Under the pieces are notes generated by a model. It was given only the letters and a program-made list of their open reading frames with translations. It was not told where the DNA came from and did no database searches. DNA of 6,352 nucleotides from Xanthobacteraceae bacterium (GTDB lineage Bacteria; Pseudomonadota; Alphaproteobacteria; Rhizobiales; Xanthobacteraceae): contig JASHRY010000386.1 in NCBI GenBank assembly GCA_030037105.1, positions 1 through 6,352 on the forward strand, read 5' to 3'. Made by a program: the position numbers and the translations under genes. Positions 3,505-6,352 of the stretch are shown here, piece after piece; the stretch's first letter is position 1, and each line of letters begins with the position of its first letter.

Positions 3505-6352
3505 ATGTTTCGCAGCAAGGCCAATGCGCCGGACGATCAGAGCTATGCGCTCAGCTCCGCTTCGGACCTGATGCCTGGACCGACCATTGGCAAATTGCCG
3601 GTCGTGACAGGTCTGGTCACCATCACGCGCGGGAACCTCGTCGTTCAACCCGCTTTGGGCGACCTTATCTGTCAAGGCGATGTGATCGAGACCGGCGCCG
3701 ACGGGTTCGCCGCCATTGCGTTCGTCGATGGAACGACATTGCAGCTTCACGCCGACGCGCGCGTGACTCTGGACGAATTCAGTTGCGGTGCGGAAAAATC
3801 CGCCAATGCGGCGCGGTTTCGCGTCGCCAAAGGAGTATTCGGCTTCCTTGCCGGCAAGGTGGCGGCGGCCGGGCGCCTGATCATCGACACGCCGGTCGGC
3901 CAAATTCAAGGCCGCGCCGGAGCGGCCGGTATTGGCAGCCTGGCCTTTAGCGCTCTGACCATCGGCCTCGTTCACGAACTGAAAGCCGCGAGCGCCGACA
4001 TCGCGCTGCTTGATGATGGGCAGATCGACTACAAGGACCTCAAGCACGGCATCTTTGAGATCGTTACCAAGGAGGCACATCCTCGGCACATCATTGTCGA
4101 CGATCCGTCAGTCACGATTATTTTGCGGCCCCACGGCGGCGGGACTGTCAGCGTCGAAACGGTCGCCAACAGCGCGGCGCAAATGGCGCAAGATCAGAGC
4201 GCCTTTCAAGACGCGTTCGGCATCTATTCGCAGGGCCTGCAGGAACAGCTCTTTCAGCAAAGCCCCAACGAGCACGCCAACGCGCAACCGCAATCCAATC
4301 CCGGCAGCATCGGCAGCACGACGCCGCCTTCGATCCTGAACAACGAGAACAACACCGCCGGATTGCTTCCGCCGGGCACGAATTACATACCGCCGCCTGT
4401 CACCATCCTCGGCACCAGCAGCCCGCCGCCGCCCGGCCCCGTCAACACTATTACGACCACTACCAATCAACCGCTCCCGCAGGAGCAGACAACAAATGTC
4501 TTCACGTGGACGTACTCGTCCAGCGGGTCTTGGACCACGGCGTCGGACTGGAACAATGGCTCAAGCGTCGCGCCGGGTACGGGAGACACCGTCAATATCT
4601 CTGGACCGGTTACAGTCACGGTGAACGATACGGAAGTCGCCAGCGTCCTCAACATCGGGGCGGGTGCGACTCTCGAAATCGTGCCCCCCGGTACGTTCAC
4701 GATCTTCTCCGGCGTCAGTGGCGGCGGCGTGATCGAACTCGATGATCCGACGTTTTACGTTAACGGCACGGAGGGCACGACAACGCTGTCGGGCGGCGGC
4801 TTCCTCGAAATGATCGGTCCGACGGCTGGAAACCTGATCCTCGGCGTCCCGGGCACCAATGCCACGCTCGTCAACACGAACGACACGATCGAGGGCAGCG
4901 GCACGATCGGCCAGGGCGACCAAAACCTGACGCTGATCAACAGCGGAATCGTCGATGCCACCGCGCTCGAATCCGGCGACAGCGGCGTTCTCATCATCGA
5001 TACCGGAAATACCGTCACCAATACCGGCGGCACATTGGAGGCGACGGCGGGCGGCACGCTCGAGATCGACGACAGCGTCGCCAACGCCGGCGGCACGATT
5101 GCGGCATATGGAGCCGGCTCGGCCGTGCAGCTCTCCGATTCGACGGTCTCCGGCGGCACGCTCGCCACCAGCGATATGACCTCGAGCGGCGGCGGCAGGA
5201 TTGAGATCGTCGCGGCCTCCGGCGCCAATATGAGCGTGTTCGACGGGTCGTCCGACGGCAGCCTGACGATCAACGGCTTTGTGCAGGTTGATTCCGGCGC
5301 CAATCTCGAGCTTCTCGGCACGATCGACAATTCCGGCACGATCGACCTGCAATCGGGCGCCGCGACTTTGTTGGCGAGCGGCACAGTGACGCTCGAGGGA
5401 GGTGGCGCGCTCGCGCTGAGCGGCGGCGCCGACGCCATCGTCGGCGTCCCGGGCACGAGCGCCACGCTGGACAACGACGCCACGATCAGAGGCGCAGGCA
5501 CGATCGGCGCCAACCTCACGCTGGACAATGCCGGCACCATCGACGCCGATGTGAGCGGCGCCACGCTGACCATCGACACCGGAGCCAACGTCGCCACCAA
5601 CGAGAGCGGAGCGACGGTGGAGGCAACGGCGGGCGGCACGCTCGACTTGAACATCGAGAACGGCGGCAGCAGCAATAACGGCCTTATCGAGGCCGCCGAC
5701 GACAGCACGGTCAACATCGACATCGATCCCACCGTCAACTCGAACGGCGGCGGCGGGAACTTCGGCACCATCGAGGCCGACGACGGGACGGTGAATATCA
5801 CCGGCGACCTCCTCAACGACGGCACGCTGGCGGCGGACGGCGGCACGGTGGACGTTAGCGGAGCGGTCACCGGCACGGGCTCGGCGACGATCAGCGGCGG
5901 CGGGACGCTGGAGCTGGGCGCGACGGATGCGCAGACGGTAACGTTCAATGGCCTCGGCACGCTCAAGCTCGACGGCTCGTCGGATTTTACCGGAACGGTC
6001 GCCGGCCTGACGACCGGCGACGTGATCGACCTTGCCGACACGATCGTGACGTCCGTCGTCTGGAATGGCTCGACGCTGACCGTGAACGGCAGCCCGACCA
6101 CGTTCGCGATCTCCGGATTACCCACAGGCGATACGTTCGTCTTCCAGAGCGACGGCGGGACCGGCACCGATCTCGTTGTGGAGCCGGCGGTGGCGCCGAC
6201 GATCAGCGGGACGGTGGCGGGACAGCAGACGACCTCGGAAGCGCCCATCGACCCGTTCTCGACGGTGACGATCGCCGACGCCAACAACGGCGGGACGGAT
6301 ACGGATACGCTGACCATCACGCTGAGCAACGGCGCCAATGGAACGCTGAGCG
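3505..6352 (+). CDS. Giant FecR-domain / beta-strand-repeat surface or secreted protein (N-terminal 949 residues; continues past right edge)
   Basis: One frame is open from ATG 3505 to the window edge with no stop. Residues 1-27 have no hydrophobic core, so there is no Sec signal peptide. Residues 28-140 are a FecR-type domain (TIGKLPVVTGLVTI; GDLICQGDVIETGADG at 52-67; IAFVDGTTLQL; KGVFGFLAGKV; IDTPVGQIQGRAG), followed by a conserved-looking stretch with DDGQIDYKDLKHGIFEIVTK (170-189). Residues 255-330 are a Pro/Gln/Asn/Thr-rich linker. Residues 332-391 (FTWTYSSSGSWTTASDWNNG...) resemble the W-x-SGNWTTASNW module common in large rhizobial surface proteins. From 424 on come Gly/Thr/Asp-rich beta-strand repeats with internal duplication. 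Residues 813-892 look like a capping segment, and 898-949 (PTISGTVAGQQTTSEAPIDP...TVTIADAN) begin a module often tandemly repeated in Bradyrhizobium-type giant proteins (recalled, not searched). Lack of a signal peptide favours type I secretion over an autotransporter. Probable role: adhesion, biofilm or cell-surface structure. Confidence 0.85.
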   Translation, partial: MFRSKANAPDDQSYALSSASDLMPGPTIGKLPVVTGLVTITRGNLVVQPALGDLICQGDVIETGADGFAAIAFVDGTTLQLHADARVTLDEFSCGAEKSANAARFRVAKGVFGFLAGKVAAAGRLIIDTPVGQIQGRAGAAGIGSLAFSALTIGLVHELKAASADIALLDDGQIDYKDLKHGIFEIVTKEAHPRHIIVDDPSVTIILRPHGGGTVSVETVANSAAQMAQDQSAFQDAFGIYSQGLQEQLFQQSPNEHANAQPQSNPGSIGSTTPPSILNNENNTAGLLPPGTNYIPPPVTILGTSSPPPPGPVNTITTTTNQPLPQEQTTNVFTWTYSSSGSWTTASDWNNGSSVAPGTGDTVNISGPVTVTVNDTEVASVLNIGAGATLEIVPPGTFTIFSGVSGGGVIELDDPTFYVNGTEGTTTLSGGGFLEMIGPTAGNLILGVPGTNATLVNTNDTIEGSGTIGQGDQNLTLINSGIVDATALESGDSGVLIIDTGNTVTNTGGTLEATAGGTLEIDDSVANAGGTIAAYGAGSAVQLSDSTVSGGTLATSDMTSSGGGRIEIVAASGANMSVFDGSSDGSLTINGFVQVDSGANLELLGTIDNSGTIDLQSGAATLLASGTVTLEGGGALALSGGADAIVGVPGTSATLDNDATIRGAGTIGANLTLDNAGTIDADVSGATLTIDTGANVATNESGATVEATAGGTLDLNIENGGSSNNGLIEAADDSTVNIDIDPTVNSNGGGGNFGTIEADDGTVNITGDLLNDGTLAADGGTVDVSGAVTGTGSATISGGGTLELGATDAQTVTFNGLGTLKLDGSSDFTGTVAGLTTGDVIDLADTIVTSVVWNGSTLTVNGSPTTFAISGLPTGDTFVFQSDGGTGTDLVVEPAVAPTISGTVAGQQTTSEAPIDPFSTVTIADANNGGTDTDTLTITLSNGANGTLS
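4774..5379 (+). repeat. Beta-repeat unit A within the giant gene
   Basis: This 606-base in-frame unit (residues 424-625) opens with GTTTLSGGGFLEM and contains GVPGTNATL, GSGTIG, NLTLINSGIVDA and EATAGGTLEI. The same order recurs in unit B. At the DNA level, the 16-base string TCGGCGTCCCGGGCAC at 4841-4856 reappears at 5441-5456. The 20-base string at 5044-5063 reappears at 5626-5645. The unit ends with two 18-base-period copies of GGCACGATCGAC (5317-5328 and 5335-5346). Confidence 0.75.
5380..5877 (+). repeat. Beta-repeat unit B within the giant gene
   Basis: This 498-base in-frame unit (residues 626-791) opens with GTVTLEGGGALAL and repeats the unit A landmarks GVPGTSATL, GAGTIG, NLTLDNAGTIDA and EATAGGTLDL. 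It is shorter than unit A by whole codons, as expected for repeats that diverge by in-frame indels. A third header, GSATISGGGTLEL, starts at 5878 (residue 792) but is followed by the capping segment instead of a third full unit. Confidence 0.7.

Noticed and set aside
3409..4089. 226-codon minus-strand open frame
   Set aside because: It lies opposite the FecR domain of the giant gene and crosses its promoter leader. The translation is Arg/Gly-rich with no recognisable family.
4755..6338. 527-codon minus-strand open frame opposite the giant gene
   Set aside because: Its translation is a monotonous Ser/Val/Pro/Ala string with no domain. It is the mirror of GGC/ACG/ATC-rich repeat codons on the plus strand, where a coherent FecR-plus-repeat protein runs without interruption.
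4774..6352. CRISPR-like or satellite array
   Set aside because: The repeats are degenerate, protein-coding and keep the reading frame. There are no fixed-length repeat/spacer units.

Overview
The window is GC-rich and reads as a chromosomal segment of an alphaproteobacterium. The rhizobiales group around Bradyrhizobium, Rhodoplanes and Pseudolabrys fits best. This rests on the style of the proteins (rhizobial-type TPR lipoprotein-like protein, stand-alone FecR-domain proteins, a giant beta-repeat protein with a 'PTISGTVAG...TSEAP...TVTIADAN' module) and on codon use. It was not checked by any search.

Layout, left to right. Positions 1-2347 carry a compact minus-strand block, read right to left: a secreted TPR-repeat protein (2347-1499), nicotinate phosphoribosyltransferase pncB (1498-146) and the first 46 codons of nicotinamidase pncA (138 to beyond the left edge). 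PncA deamidates nicotinamide to nicotinate, and PncB condenses nicotinate with PRPP to nicotinate mononucleotide, so pncB-pncA is a complete two-step NAD salvage module. The TPR gene has no obvious link to NAD metabolism, but its stop codon directly abuts the pncB start in the same frame, which implies co-translation.

Positions 2348-2541 are a short intergenic stretch with a weak promoter candidate for the TPR gene, a tandem TCATGATC pair and a small hairpin. A small secreted FecR-domain protein follows on the minus strand (3099-2542), with a strong Shine-Dalgarno and a good sigma70-type promoter (3165-3137).

Positions 3100-3504 are a divergent regulatory region, more AT-rich than its flanks. 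It contains a perfect TTGACA box pointing right, overlapped by an imperfect inverted repeat and a degenerate direct repeat.

From 3505 to the right edge a single plus-strand frame stays open for 949 codons and continues out of the window. It encodes a very large surface or secreted protein: an N-terminal FecR domain without a signal peptide, a Pro/Gln/Asn/Thr-rich linker, then Gly/Thr/Asp-rich beta-strand repeats with visible internal duplication. The two FecR domains, one on each side of the divergent promoter region, align with each other. They probably form a paralogous pair under shared control of an envelope or adhesion function. The secretion route, the C-terminus and the function of the giant protein cannot be decided from this window.

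No tRNA, rRNA, CRISPR array, transposase or insertion sequence was seen.
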